Source of the DNA: Macrococcus sp. DPC7161
GTDB taxonomy: Bacteria; Bacillota; Bacilli; Staphylococcales; Staphylococcaceae
DNA length: 64,000 bases
Assembly (NCBI RefSeq): GCF_004117835.1
Contig: NZ_SDSC01000003.1
Span: 210,061-274,060, forward strand
Reading direction: 5' to 3'
The position numbers were made by a program, and so were the translations under genes. The notes beneath the pieces are model-generated. The model had not been told where the DNA came from, made no database searches, and was given only the letters and a program-made list of their open reading frames with translations. Shown here one piece after another: positions 9,466 to 17,908 of this stretch. Each line of letters opens with the position of its first letter. Positions within the stretch are counted from its first letter, which is position 1.

Positions 9466-9547
9466 AATATCTATTGTTTTAGGTAAAGATGAACACACAT
9501 TAAGACTTACAGTCGGTTTAGGTACAGTGAATATCGATAAAGAATAA
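9464..9547 (+). pseudogene. Possible C-terminal remnant of a lost gene
   Basis: A plus-strand frame of 27 codons ends in TAA at 9545 just before a terminator and reads like the tail of a beta-rich protein (DEHTLRLTVGLGTVNID). It has no start or ribosome site and emerges from the repeat units, so it looks like the 3' end of a gene whose body was replaced. The family is not identified; tails like this occur in DUF4097-type proteins, but this is a guess. Confidence 0.3.
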
Positions 9548-9580
9548 AAAAACGACCCAATTGAATTGGGTCGTTTCTAT
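9546..9580. terminator. Bidirectional terminator next to zinT
   Basis: Stem 9550-9561 with 9565-9576 (AACGACCCAATT arm), A-run on the left and T-rich on the right. It serves the minus-strand zinT gene and possibly the plus-strand remnant. Confidence 0.82.
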
Positions 9581-10326
9581 TAGTGTGCCAACATTTCGTG
9601 TTCGATTTCTTCGCCACTCATATCACTTGGGTAGTATGTTGGCCAGTGTTCTAATTCTTTTAATAATTCAGCACGATCATCACCCATGTAAATATGGAAG
9701 TGTAATGCTTTTTCTGGTGCGATGATGTGGTCTGAGAATTGGATGAATTTCGGTGCTTTATCATCACCTTCAGTTTTCTTGAAGATGAATCTTACACCGC
9801 GGTTACCTTTTTCATAAGTTAAAATTTCTTTACCATCATATTTGTATGTACCAGCAACTTTATCTTTACCTTTATGGAATGTGATTTTGTCGCCTTCGAT
9901 ATCAATTTTACTTACATCCGTTTTGTAACCAGTTGTATAGTATTCTTTATATTCTTTCGCAGTTTTAGAACTGTCTTTCTTCGCTTTCGCTTCAAATACA
10001 TGATCTAAAGTACCATCTTGTAAGTAAGGATAAACTGATTGCCATTTACCTTCCCAATCTGATAATTCACGGTCTTTAACTTGGCTATCTTCAAAGTAAC
10101 CTTCGTAAATCTTTTTCTCTTCTTTTGTCATAGCACCGTGGTCATGACCGTGCTCATGTGCATGCTCGTGTTCGTGCTCATGTTCATGTTTATGCTCATC
10201 TTTGTGTGCAGTTTCTTTTTTCGTTTCAGTTTTTGTTTCTTCTTTAGCAGGTTTATCATTTGAACATCCTACTAATAATGTAGCAACCGCCACAGCTGAG
10301 ATTGATTTTACTAAATATTTATTCAT
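9580..10326 (-). CDS. ZinT-family zinc-binding lipoprotein
   Basis: A 248-residue lipoprotein. The ATG at 10326 is chosen because AAGGAG lies 7 bases upstream and it starts a clean lipoprotein signal ending in LLVGC; a longer frame from 10350 would run through that ribosome site. After a Lys/Glu linker comes a His-rich stretch (HEHEHEHEHAHEHGHDHG, about residues 44-66) and then a ZinT/YodA domain (YEGYFEDSQVKDRELSDW through the HFHIYMGD motif and the final His residues). ZinT domains bind zinc or cadmium and assist zinc uptake. A good promoter with a possible Zur half-site lies upstream, supporting induction by zinc starvation. No zinc ABC genes are adjacent. Confidence 0.88.
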   Translation of the reverse strand: MNKYLVKSISAVAVATLLVGCSNDKPAKEETKTETKKETAHKDEHKHEHEHEHEHAHEHGHDHGAMTKEEKKIYEGYFEDSQVKDRELSDWEGKWQSVYPYLQDGTLDHVFEAKAKKDSSKTAKEYKEYYTTGYKTDVSKIDIEGDKITFHKGKDKVAGTYKYDGKEILTYEKGNRGVRFIFKKTEGDDKAPKFIQFSDHIIAPEKALHFHIYMGDDRAELLKELEHWPTYYPSDMSGEEIEHEMLAH

Positions 10327-10360
10327 TATATACTCCTTTTCCGAAATCATTTCGTTTTAA

Positions 10361-10408
10361 ATCTTATCTTAATTGAAATTTATTGTCAATAGGAGTTAAT
10401 ACGATTTA
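10361..10408 (-). promoter_or_regulatory. zinT promoter with possible Zur half-site
   Basis: On the minus strand a -35 TTGACA (10384-10389) and -10 TAAGAT (10361-10366) are 17 bases apart, 35 bases before the zinT ATG. Just upstream, 10396-10408 reads TAAATCGTATTAA, close to half of the staphylococcal Zur box (TAAATCGTAAT). The second half is not clearly present. Confidence 0.55.
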
Positions 10409-10912
10409 TTATTTATTAACCTTAAACTGTATGATGCGATTCGTTGTTATATCTGATACTGAAGGTTCTGTTTGAAACGGTTTATTTTCTTTAAGTCCAA
10501 TATAATATGTAATGGTCTTACCGTTTATTTTATCTGTTTGCATTTTTCCTTTAGAACCTGTATCAAATGGTACATCTTGAGATACAAATTTAACTCTAAA
10601 GCGATTATTTTCATCATAAACATAACCCATTGCGATGTACTCTTTATCACTGCTACGTTTTTTGTTATAACTTACTACTATCGGCATTGTAGATTCTTCG
10701 TCAATACCAAAAATACTCACATCATTTAAAAACTGATACTGATTAATACGTTTAATGTCCGCAATTAAGCTTTCTTCAGTTTTGTATGATTTTTGCTCAA
10801 TATTACTCACCGTATATCGATTCATATCAAACTGTTTTTGCCAAATAAAAATCGAAATAAAAATAACTAAAAAAATGCCCGTACTATAAAGTAACTTTTT
10901 TGAAGTATCCAT
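10409..10912 (-). CDS. Small membrane-anchored protein of unknown function
   Basis: A 167-residue protein with one N-terminal membrane segment (about residues 7-24) and an outward-facing domain. No family recognised. It shares its plan with the protein at 15369-15887: the MDT start, a single membrane anchor, and a C-terminal pattern of YYIGLKENKPFQTEPSVSD here against YYFGKKSKAPF there, so the two are probably distant paralogues. It ends just upstream of the zinT promoter and is likely its own unit. Confidence 0.6.
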   Translation of the reverse strand: MDTSKKLLYSTGIFLVIFISIFIWQKQFDMNRYTVSNIEQKSYKTEESLIADIKRINQYQFLNDVSIFGIDEESTMPIVVSYNKKRSSDKEYIAMGYVYDENNRFRVKFVSQDVPFDTGSKGKMQTDKINGKTITYYIGLKENKPFQTEPSVSDITTNRIIQFKVNK

Positions 10913-10994
10913 ACCCTATCCCCTTTTGTATAATTTTATTTATTATACAAATATTCACAAAATTACACCCTTAATAATACCTTAATTTCTATAG

Positions 10995-12617
10995 TTATTT
11001 TTTATACTTAATCAACATCATTGCCTCATATGGTTCTAAAAACAATTCATCTTTTTCAAATTTCACTTCAACATCATTATGTACAATTACTTCATAATCC
11101 GCTAAATCATCCATTTGCGTAGTTACACGTGCCTTATGGTTAAAGAAATTACACACGACTAATACTTCCTCTGATGCATCACTTCTTGTATAAGCAAAGA
11201 CATGTGGATTTTCTTTATCAATTTCGTTAAACTTTCCAAATCGAATGACACGATGGTTTTTACGAGCTTCAATAAGTTGCTGGTATGTATAAAACACAGA
11301 ATTCGAATCTTCTAATGCACTCGCCACATTAATTACTTTATAATTAGGGTTCACTTTCATCCAAGGCGTACCTTCAGTAAATCCAGCATACGCCCCATCA
11401 TTCCATTGCATCGGTGTTCTCGCATTGTCACGGCCTTTCGTTTGCAAACTCTTTAATACCGCTTCCTTATCATAACCATTAGCCAATCTTTCTTTTATTA
11501 AATTTTGTGCTTCAATATCTAAATAATCATCGAAATCATCAAAGTATGCATTCGTCATACCAATTTCTTCACCTTGATAAATATACGGTGTCCCTTTCAT
11601 ACCATGAAGTAAAATCGCTAACATCTTTGCACTCTTCTCACGATATTCACCATCATTTCCCCATCGAGACACTATTCTCGGTAAGTCATGATTGTTCCAA
11701 AATAAACTGTTCCAACCATTATCATTTAAAGCATATTGCCATTTCGAAAATACAGACTTTAACTGCATAAAATTTAATGTTCTTAAATCCCATTTACTTT
11801 TGCCAGGAACTTCATCTAATCCAATTTGCTCAAATTGAAAAATCATTGATAATTCATGACGCTCAGGGTCACTATATAACAATGCATTATCCAGCGTTGC
11901 ACCCCAAGTTTCACCGACAGTTAATAAATCTTTATCTTTAAACGTTGCGGCGCTCATTTCTTGTAAATAATCATGTAACTTCGGACCATTTTCCATGATA
12001 CCTTCAAATGGCTGTTTACCAATCAAATCAATAACATCCATTCTAAATCCTGCAATCCCTTTATCAATCCAGAAATTCATCATGTCATAAATCGCTTGAC
12101 GCATTGATTCATTTTCCCAATTTAAATCAGGTTGCTCTACCGCAAAATTATGAAGATAATATAAATCCAAACTCGGTACATATTCCCATGCAGAACCACC
12201 AAATACACTCTTTAATCCCGTATCTTCTTTAGACCAAATAAAATAATCAAAATAAGGACTCTCTTCACCCTTTAAAGCATCTTGAAACCATGCATGTTGA
12301 TCACTCACATGATTTACAACTAAATCCATGATGACTTTAATACCATGTGAACGACATACCTCAAATAAACGTTCCACATCTGCTAAACTACCGTATTGTG
12401 GATTCACTTCATAATAATCACTGATATCATAGCCATTATCTACATCAGGTGATTGAAATACAGGATTTAACCAAATCACATCAATACCAAGTTGCTTCAA
12501 ATAAGGAACACGTGCAATTATCCCTTCAATATCACCAATACCATCACCATTACTATCCTGAAAACTCTTAGGATATACTTGATACACAACGCTAGAATGC
12601 CACCATTTTCCCTCCAT
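10995..12617 (-). CDS. GH13 alpha-1,6-glucosidase (DexB / oligo-1,6-glucosidase type)
   Basis: A cytoplasmic glycoside hydrolase of about 540 residues in GH13 subfamily 31. Four conserved blocks are visible: DLVVNHVSDQH, GFRMDVIDLI (catalytic Asp), GETWGA (acid/base Glu) and WNNHDLPRIVSRWGND. The last block and the NARTPMQW region resemble glucan-1,6-alpha-glucosidase (DexB) and oligo-1,6-glucosidase more than trehalose-6-phosphate hydrolase, whose sequence there is usually NHDQPR. It should release glucose from isomalto-oligosaccharides. The ATG beginning MEGKWW is chosen because GAGGAG lies 8 bases upstream; a GTG three codons earlier has no good site. No sugar transporter is adjacent. Confidence 0.85.
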   Translation of the reverse strand: MEGKWWHSSVVYQVYPKSFQDSNGDGIGDIEGIIARVPYLKQLGIDVIWLNPVFQSPDVDNGYDISDYYEVNPQYGSLADVERLFEVCRSHGIKVIMDLVVNHVSDQHAWFQDALKGEESPYFDYFIWSKEDTGLKSVFGGSAWEYVPSLDLYYLHNFAVEQPDLNWENESMRQAIYDMMNFWIDKGIAGFRMDVIDLIGKQPFEGIMENGPKLHDYLQEMSAATFKDKDLLTVGETWGATLDNALLYSDPERHELSMIFQFEQIGLDEVPGKSKWDLRTLNFMQLKSVFSKWQYALNDNGWNSLFWNNHDLPRIVSRWGNDGEYREKSAKMLAILLHGMKGTPYIYQGEEIGMTNAYFDDFDDYLDIEAQNLIKERLANGYDKEAVLKSLQTKGRDNARTPMQWNDGAYAGFTEGTPWMKVNPNYKVINVASALEDSNSVFYTYQQLIEARKNHRVIRFGKFNEIDKENPHVFAYTRSDASEEVLVVCNFFNHKARVTTQMDDLADYEVIVHNDVEVKFEKDELFLEPYEAMMLIKYKK

Positions 12618-12719
12618 AAATCTCACTCCTCACCTTTTGTATATAACATATCACAATTAAGCTTCTCGCGATTTCAAAGAATTTAACAAAAATAAAAACA
12701 AATTAAACTATAAAGCAAA

Positions 12720-12756
12720 AACGGATTATTCGAAAAATCGAATAATCCGTTTTCTA
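12720..12756 (-). terminator. Terminator after grpB-like gene
   Basis: Perfect 12-bp stem (ACGGATTATTCG arm, about 12721-12732 with 12739-12750) with A-rich left flank giving T's on the minus strand. Confidence 0.85.
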
Positions 12757-12758
12757 TT

Positions 12759-13292
12759 TTATGATTTACCATCAAACCAAAACATCGCCTCATCTGTAAA
12801 CCGTTGAACCAACTCATGCTTACCATCTATATAACCTTCAATATTAAATGGATATTTTACAGCTAAATCTTCCTTTAAATCACCATAAGCCTTAGCCTTA
12901 TTAGGATGGTGAATTAAATAATCTCGAAAAGCAATATGACGATTAATTTCATATTCATTCGTAACATCATAGATATGCACATGCACTAAATGCTTCGTAC
13001 CATCTTTCTTACTAAAATAGCGCCTACCAATAATACCATTCTCACCATGTACCGAATATCCCTTAGACTCAAACAAAGAATTAAAATGATCAATACACTC
13101 AATATCTCGAACAACCACCAAAACATCAATCGTCGGTTTAGCACTTAAACCAGGAATAGAAGTACTCCCAATATGTTCAACCTTCAAAACTTCATTCCCT
13201 ATAATAGATAGTATTATATCCTTCTCACTATTAAATTGATCAATCCACTTTTCATCATACGGTACAACCTCGACTTTACGTAATTCAGCCAT
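12759..13292 (-). CDS. GrpB/UPF0157 family nucleotidyltransferase-like protein
   Basis: A 177-residue GrpB-domain protein. The N-terminal VEVVPYDEKWIDQF and the block EHIGSTSIPGLSAKPTIDV are hallmarks of UPF0157/GrpB, which has a nucleotidyltransferase-like fold (the GS motif and Asp of KPTIDV are its expected catalytic core). Substrate unknown. The ATG follows directly on the TAA of the HIT gene, so the two are co-translated. Confidence 0.85.
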   Translation of the reverse strand: MAELRKVEVVPYDEKWIDQFNSEKDIILSIIGNEVLKVEHIGSTSIPGLSAKPTIDVLVVVRDIECIDHFNSLFESKGYSVHGENGIIGRRYFSKKDGTKHLVHVHIYDVTNEYEINRHIAFRDYLIHHPNKAKAYGDLKEDLAVKYPFNIEGYIDGKHELVQRFTDEAMFWFDGKS

Positions 13293-13676
13293 TTATCTTA
13301 ACAACCCCTTAAATCTCTCTAAATCTAAGTCTATCGATACAACTGATAGACCATCCCAAAATTCATCTTCTTTATATCTCGGAATAACATGCACATGAAA
13401 ATGGGTGCCAGTGTCCATGGCATTGCCATTATTTCTTGCGATGGTTGTCGCATAACAATACATTTGACTTTCAAATACTTCAATTAACTTACGCTCAACG
13501 CTCACTAAATCCATTAATACTTCCTCAGGCAATTCTAAGTAATTCATATAATGTGCTTTAGAAATAATTAATACATGACCTGCTTGTATTGGATCGATAT
13601 CAAATACGACTTTAAAATGTTCTGATTCATAAATGATTTGAGATTCTAAAATGTCATGACAAAATATACAATGCAT
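13293..13676 (-). CDS. HIT-family nucleotide hydrolase
   Basis: A 127-residue histidine-triad protein. The triad HFHVHVIPRY is at about residues 95-104, and the N-terminus has CIFCHD, the CxxC pair common in bacterial HIT proteins. HIT proteins hydrolyse nucleoside phosphoramidates, Ap4A-like dinucleotides or adenylylated products. The ATG at 13676 is preceded by GGTAGGTGA; a TTG start 15 bases upstream would swallow that ribosome site. Forms a two-gene operon with the GrpB gene. Confidence 0.87.
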   Translation of the reverse strand: MHCIFCHDILESQIIYESEHFKVVFDIDPIQAGHVLIISKAHYMNYLELPEEVLMDLVSVERKLIEVFESQMYCYATTIARNNGNAMDTGTHFHVHVIPRYKEDEFWDGLSVVSIDLDLERFKGLLR

Positions 13677-13751
13677 AAAATCACCTACCAATAGTAAAAA
13701 TCAAAATATAAATAACAAATATTATTTACCATTATATATGTTCTAAACAAA

Positions 13752-13784
13752 TAAAAACACATACACGTTGTGCATGTGTTTATA
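13752..13784 (-). terminator. Terminator of the MetE-like gene
   Basis: Stem around 13755-13782 (AAACACAT / ATGTGTTT arms) followed by TTTTTATTT on the minus strand. Confidence 0.7.
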
Positions 13785-13793
13785 AATATTCAT

Positions 13794-14942
13794 CTATAAA
13801 TTATTCGGCCATACTTCTTCAGCGATACGTTTCACTAACTCAAGTTTCTTCCATTGGTCTTCTTCTGTTAATAAATTTCCTTCTTCAGTTGAAGCGAAGC
13901 CGCATTGTGGGCTTAGACTAAGTCTTTCTAATGGAATGTATTTTGAAGCTTCTAATATTCTTTCCTTAATTGCATTTTCATCTTCAAGTTCAGGAAATTT
14001 AGAAGTGATCAAACCAAGGACCACTTTTTTATCGCCACTAACCTTTGCTAACGGTTCAAATCCACCAGCACGGTCTGTATCATATTCTAAATAATATGTA
14101 TCAACATTTTCTCTACCAAATAGATGATCTGCAACTTTATCATACGGGCCGCTTGAAGCATAATCCGATTGATAGTTGCCTCGACAAACATGCGTATTTA
14201 CAACTAAATCATCCGGTAAACCTTCAAGGACACGATTATTAATTTCAAGAAGTTCATCCTTTAATTGATCTAACGATTTATGCGTTCTGTTTCCTACGCC
14301 ATGAATCTTTTGGACCGTTTCTTCTTTCAAATGTATACCCCAAGAACAGTCATCTAATTGAAGTAATCGACATCCTGCTTGATATAAATCATCAATCACC
14401 GTTTTGTAAGTTGATACAATATCATCAAATAATTCACGCTCATCTGGATACACCGCTTCTACCGACTCCTTCACACCAGGACGCGTCAGCTCAACCAAAA
14501 GTTGTGCAGGTGCAGGAATTGTTTGCTTTACAATCACATTGCTCGGTGCATGATTATAAACAAATTTGAAATCCTCAACAAAAGGGTGACGTTCACCACT
14601 AATCTTATCTATAAATTTCACACTATCAGCACGCGTTTCAACCTTATTAAACAAATACCCTTGTTCAAGTAATTGCTGTTCAATACCATTAAAGCCAAAG
14701 AAAAAGTCTAAATGCCAATAGCTTCTTCTAAATTCACCATCTGTTACAACGTTATAACCTAAGTGAATAAGTTTATTAATTAATAAAGAAATTTGTTGAT
14801 CCTCAACCTCACGTAAAGCCTCCTTAGAAATCTCACCCTTCTTAAACTGCTCACGTGCTTGCTTTAAAGGAGCAGGTCTTAAGAAACTGCCTACGTAATC
14901 GAACTTTTGTAATTTTACTTTTTGATTTGTTTGTGTTGTCAT
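13794..14942 (-). CDS. Cobalamin-independent methionine synthase family protein (YxjG/YxjH type)
   Basis: A 382-residue protein matching the C-terminal catalytic half of MetE, as in the stand-alone YxjG/YxjH proteins of Bacillus. Zinc-ligand motifs are visible: VNTHVCRGNY (His and Cys) and SPQCGFAST (second Cys) near the C-terminus. It should transfer a methyl group to homocysteine or a related thiol to make methionine; without the MetE N-terminal half the methyl donor may differ from the usual polyglutamyl folate. It sits behind a T-box leader, so expression probably rises when the cognate tRNA is uncharged. A GAGGAATTATCA site precedes the ATG. Confidence 0.87.
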   Translation of the reverse strand: MTTQTNQKVKLQKFDYVGSFLRPAPLKQAREQFKKGEISKEALREVEDQQISLLINKLIHLGYNVVTDGEFRRSYWHLDFFFGFNGIEQQLLEQGYLFNKVETRADSVKFIDKISGERHPFVEDFKFVYNHAPSNVIVKQTIPAPAQLLVELTRPGVKESVEAVYPDERELFDDIVSTYKTVIDDLYQAGCRLLQLDDCSWGIHLKEETVQKIHGVGNRTHKSLDQLKDELLEINNRVLEGLPDDLVVNTHVCRGNYQSDYASSGPYDKVADHLFGRENVDTYYLEYDTDRAGGFEPLAKVSGDKKVVLGLITSKFPELEDENAIKERILEASKYIPLERLSLSPQCGFASTEEGNLLTEEDQWKKLELVKRIAEEVWPNNL

Positions 14943-15012
14943 TGATAATTCCTCCAGTACCGTTAATTTGAAATTTCATAGCTATTACATACATGTCATA
15001 CATATCAGATTC

Positions 15013-15306
15013 CATAAAAAAATCCCCACACTCCTTTAATGTCTATTAAAGGGTGAAGAGACTCCACGGTACCACCTTTGTTCATGTAATTATCACTAAT
15101 TACACCTCATTAAGTACTCAATAATGAATACTCTGGCATTGATAACGAGTGCCAAATCTCGACATCACCTACTAGAAAACATCGTTCAGATCGTGCAAAA
15201 GCGGCCATTTTTCGACAAAATTCAAATACTTCATCCCACCAACAGAAGCTCTCTTAAAAAATCCTTAAGTCTACTTTTCCTCTTTATAAGCTTTGAATAT
15301 TAAATT
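15013..15306 (-). promoter_or_regulatory. T-box riboswitch leader
   Basis: On the minus strand the leader carries the T-box signature AAGGTGGTACCGTGG (15063-15090 region), followed by a terminator stem CACCCTTTAAT/ATTAAAGGAGTG (about 15028-15054) and a run of seven T's (15015-15021). The competing antiterminator would form with the T-box sequence. An ATG at 15180-15182 on the 3' side of Stem I is a possible methionine specifier, which would fit the downstream gene, but I could not fold the stem with certainty. Confidence 0.85.
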
Positions 15307-15312
15307 ATTAAC

Positions 15313-15341
15313 ATTATAATCAGATTGTTTTGAATTGTCAA
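15313..15341 (-). promoter_or_regulatory. Promoter of the T-box leader
   Basis: Minus-strand -35 TTGACA (15336-15341) and -10 TATAAT (15313-15318), both perfect, 17 bases apart. Start of transcription expected near 15306. Confidence 0.85.
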
Positions 15342-15368
15342 ATAAATTTATAAATTAATAAATCCTTT

Positions 15369-15887
15369 TTAATTTAAATCCTTAACATCTATTTGAACCA
15401 CGTATCCTTTTGAATCTAAAAATGTCGTATCTTGATCAAATGGAGCTTTAGATTTCTTACCAAAATAATATTTAACTTGGCTATTATTGACATTAATTTT
15501 ATTTAAAATGATTTTTTTACTATCATTTAAATCGAAATCTGTAGCAAGTACTTTCACTTTATACATGTTTTTATATGGATAAATTAAATATAGATTAAAC
15601 TTTGGATTATAAGGCTTTTCATCTTGATCACACGAAACTAAAATTGCATTCATACCATTTTTCAAAGGGCGGTCTTGAGTAGCATAAATATCTTTATTCA
15701 ATTGATATTGTCTTAAATCATCAATTGATAATTCATTACTACTTAATTCCATTCTTTCAATATCAGCAATTTCTTCTTTCGTCTTTTTTACATCATTCAT
15801 CTTAAAAGTATCGGTGAACAATAATATCATCACTGAAATAAAAATTAACAACAATAATCCAATAAAACTCTTGAATTTAGTATCCAT
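15369..15887 (-). CDS. Small membrane-anchored protein of unknown function
   Basis: A 172-residue protein with one N-terminal membrane segment (about residues 8-26) and an external or cytosolic domain of mixed type. No family recognised. Probable distant paralogue of the 167-residue protein at 10409-10912 (same start, same anchor, similar YYxG...PF pattern near the C-terminus). Ribosome site AAAGAAGGGG lies upstream of the ATG. Confidence 0.6.
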   Translation of the reverse strand: MDTKFKSFIGLLLLIFISVMILLFTDTFKMNDVKKTKEEIADIERMELSSNELSIDDLRQYQLNKDIYATQDRPLKNGMNAILVSCDQDEKPYNPKFNLYLIYPYKNMYKVKVLATDFDLNDSKKIILNKINVNNSQVKYYFGKKSKAPFDQDTTFLDSKGYVVQIDVKDLN

Positions 15888-16038
15888 TACTAACCCCTTC
15901 TTTCGTAATCATTACAGTTATTATAATACAATGGCTAATTTATTAATATATCAATATTACAAAATTTCCTAAATAACATTGAATTTACAACTATATAACT
16001 GTAAAATAAAACAGACTTTAACAAAAAAGGAGTACATT

Positions 16039-17232
16039 ATGAATCGTATCAAAGTAGTAGACAGTTTAAGAGGATTTAGTTTATTCGGCATCTTATTAGC
16101 CAATTTATTAATCTTTCAGTACGGCATGCATGGCGCACATTATCCTTATTTCTATAAACTCAATGCTTTCAATACAGCACTTGTAGAAATCGTTCAAACC
16201 TTTATTGTAGGTAGTTTCTTACCTATCTTTGCGATATTATTTGGATTTGGTATTGTAAAAATGAGCGAAAGTTTAAACAGACGAGGATATAGAATAAAGC
16301 GTGCACTATTTAGAAGAGGCATCATTTTATTAACCATTGGCATAATACATGCACAATATTTCTTCCAAGGTGACATACTCTACTTATATGGCAGCAGCTT
16401 ATTGCTAATATTCTGGATGACGAAATTTAGAATCAGAACATATATCATTTCCATTATCGTGTGTATAGCACTTCTCATGGGTATTGGTATGCAATTACCT
16501 AAAGATACACTCAATAGTATCGATAATTCTATGGGTGCATCATTTCTTACAGAAGAACAATATAACTTTTTAAAAGAAGAACTCAAAGTCATGAAAACAG
16601 GCACACTTGAAGAAAGATCCGCATTTACATCTGAATTCGATGACCCTTTCTTTGACTTAGATGAAACTCAAATACTTATTATTATTCCATTAATCATCTT
16701 TTCAACATTACCACTATTTATCGTAGGGATGATATTTGCGAAAAATAGATTCTTTGAAACACCAAACACAAAAGTAAAAAAGATATACATATGGCTAACA
16801 CCAGTATTTATCATCATAAAATATTTATCATTAAAAAATTCATCAAACGAATTCTTATCATCTATCAGCATATTCTCGATGGATTTACTAGCAGTATCAT
16901 ATATGTGTATATTCATAAAACTATATCATCAATATCACCACAAAAAAATATTCAAACAATTTGAAGCAGTAGGTAAGTTATCATTAACAAACTATATACT
17001 ACAATCCGTATTTCACAGCTTCATATACTACGGATCAGGCTTACAACGATTTGGTGACAGTAACTTTTTACTATCACTCATCATCGCCATAACATTCTTT
17101 ATCTTACAACTTTATTTAAGCAGTCTTTACATCAAACATATAAAAATTGGCCCATTAGAATACATCACAAGAGTCATCACCTATTGGACATTTAAGCCAA
17201 AGAAAATAAATAGAGCAATAGTTGAAAATTAA
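16039..17232 (+). CDS. DUF418 (YeiB-like) membrane protein
   Basis: A 397-residue polytopic membrane protein. The opening RIKVVDSLRGFSLFGILLAN is the DUF418/YeiB signature, and the C-terminal third (GKLSLTNYILQSV, LGPLEY-like) fits the conserved DUF418 domain. About nine or ten hydrophobic segments. Function unproven; family members are thought to move or modify membrane or wall compounds. ATG at 16039 is chosen because AAAAGGAG lies just upstream; the frame is open for 20 more codons but without a ribosome site. Confidence 0.85.
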   Translation: MNRIKVVDSLRGFSLFGILLANLLIFQYGMHGAHYPYFYKLNAFNTALVEIVQTFIVGSFLPIFAILFGFGIVKMSESLNRRGYRIKRALFRRGIILLTIGIIHAQYFFQGDILYLYGSSLLLIFWMTKFRIRTYIISIIVCIALLMGIGMQLPKDTLNSIDNSMGASFLTEEQYNFLKEELKVMKTGTLEERSAFTSEFDDPFFDLDETQILIIIPLIIFSTLPLFIVGMIFAKNRFFETPNTKVKKIYIWLTPVFIIIKYLSLKNSSNEFLSSISIFSMDLLAVSYMCIFIKLYHQYHHKKIFKQFEAVGKLSLTNYILQSVFHSFIYYGSGLQRFGDSNFLLSLIIAITFFILQLYLSSLYIKHIKIGPLEYITRVITYWTFKPKKINRAIVEN

Positions 17233-17342
17233 GGTGAGATTAAGGGTAATTTCTTAAGAACCATTGTAAAATAGGATTAGTTATAAAAATACTTTATATG
17301 TAAAAATAAATTCGATTTGTATTGAAATCAATGGGGGAAATT

Positions 17343-17534
17343 ATGAAAATATTAAATGGCATCTTCTTTGCACTAACCATTCTGTTCTTTGGACTACTCG
17401 TTTCAACCTATTTTGGCAATCATTATTTCGATGGCAATAACAGAATCATTATTTATATTGGATTCTTTGGTTCACTGATAATTTCAAATATATTAGATCG
17501 AAAAATTAAAAAAGCAAAACTTGATAGTAAATAA
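17343..17534 (+). CDS. Small two-segment membrane protein
   Basis: A 63-residue protein with two hydrophobic segments (about residues 4-23 and 34-53) and a Lys-rich tail. The ATG at 17343 follows GGGGGAAATT. No family recognised. It is followed by a strong bidirectional terminator. Confidence 0.55.
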   Translation: MKILNGIFFALTILFFGLLVSTYFGNHYFDGNNRIIIYIGFFGSLIISNILDRKIKKAKLDSK

Positions 17535-17536
17535 AA

Positions 17537-17576
17537 ACAAAGAACGATCTCAAAAATTTTGAGATCGTTCTTTATT
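17537..17576. terminator. Bidirectional terminator
   Basis: Stem of about 16 bp (AAAGAACGATCTCAAA arm, 17539-17574) with T-runs on both strands, between converging genes. Confidence 0.88.
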
Positions 17577-17898
17577 CATACTGATTATATTTAGGTAATC
17601 TTTTAAAGAAAATAGTAATAACCAATCCGACTATCAAACCACAAAATATTCTAAACAAGAAGTGATCAATTTGAGTGAAAGCAATCATAAAGACTAAACT
17701 GTAAACATAATGCATCAAAAGAAATCGCCAATAATCTTTACCATCAATCATGTAGTCCTTTTTCTCCCACAAAAAGATAAAAAGAATTAACAAATCAATA
17801 ACAATCAAAAACTCCACACCACTACCTGATACACTTGGGAATATAAATGCATAGAACCCATTAACAAATAATAAAATCGCAAAGAACAAATAATTCAT
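17572..17898 (-). CDS. Small polytopic membrane protein
   Basis: A 108-residue protein with about four hydrophobic segments. The ATG at 17898 is preferred (AGGGGTGA upstream); the frame runs 15 codons further up but would then overlap the previous gene. It begins 10 bases after the stop of the 189-residue gene, so the two are likely co-transcribed. No family recognised. Confidence 0.55.
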   Translation of the reverse strand: MNYLFFAILLFVNGFYAFIFPSVSGSGVEFLIVIDLLILFIFLWEKKDYMIDGKDYWRFLLMHYVYSLVFMIAFTQIDHFLFRIFCGLIVGLVITIFFKRLPKYNQYE

Positions 17899-17908
17899 CC
17901 AGTCACCC

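Noticed and set aside
10995..12617. Trehalose-6-phosphate hydrolase (TreC)
   Set aside because: The conserved block reads NHDLPR rather than NHDQPR, and there is no trehalose PTS or TreR nearby; DexB/oligo-1,6-glucosidase is closer.
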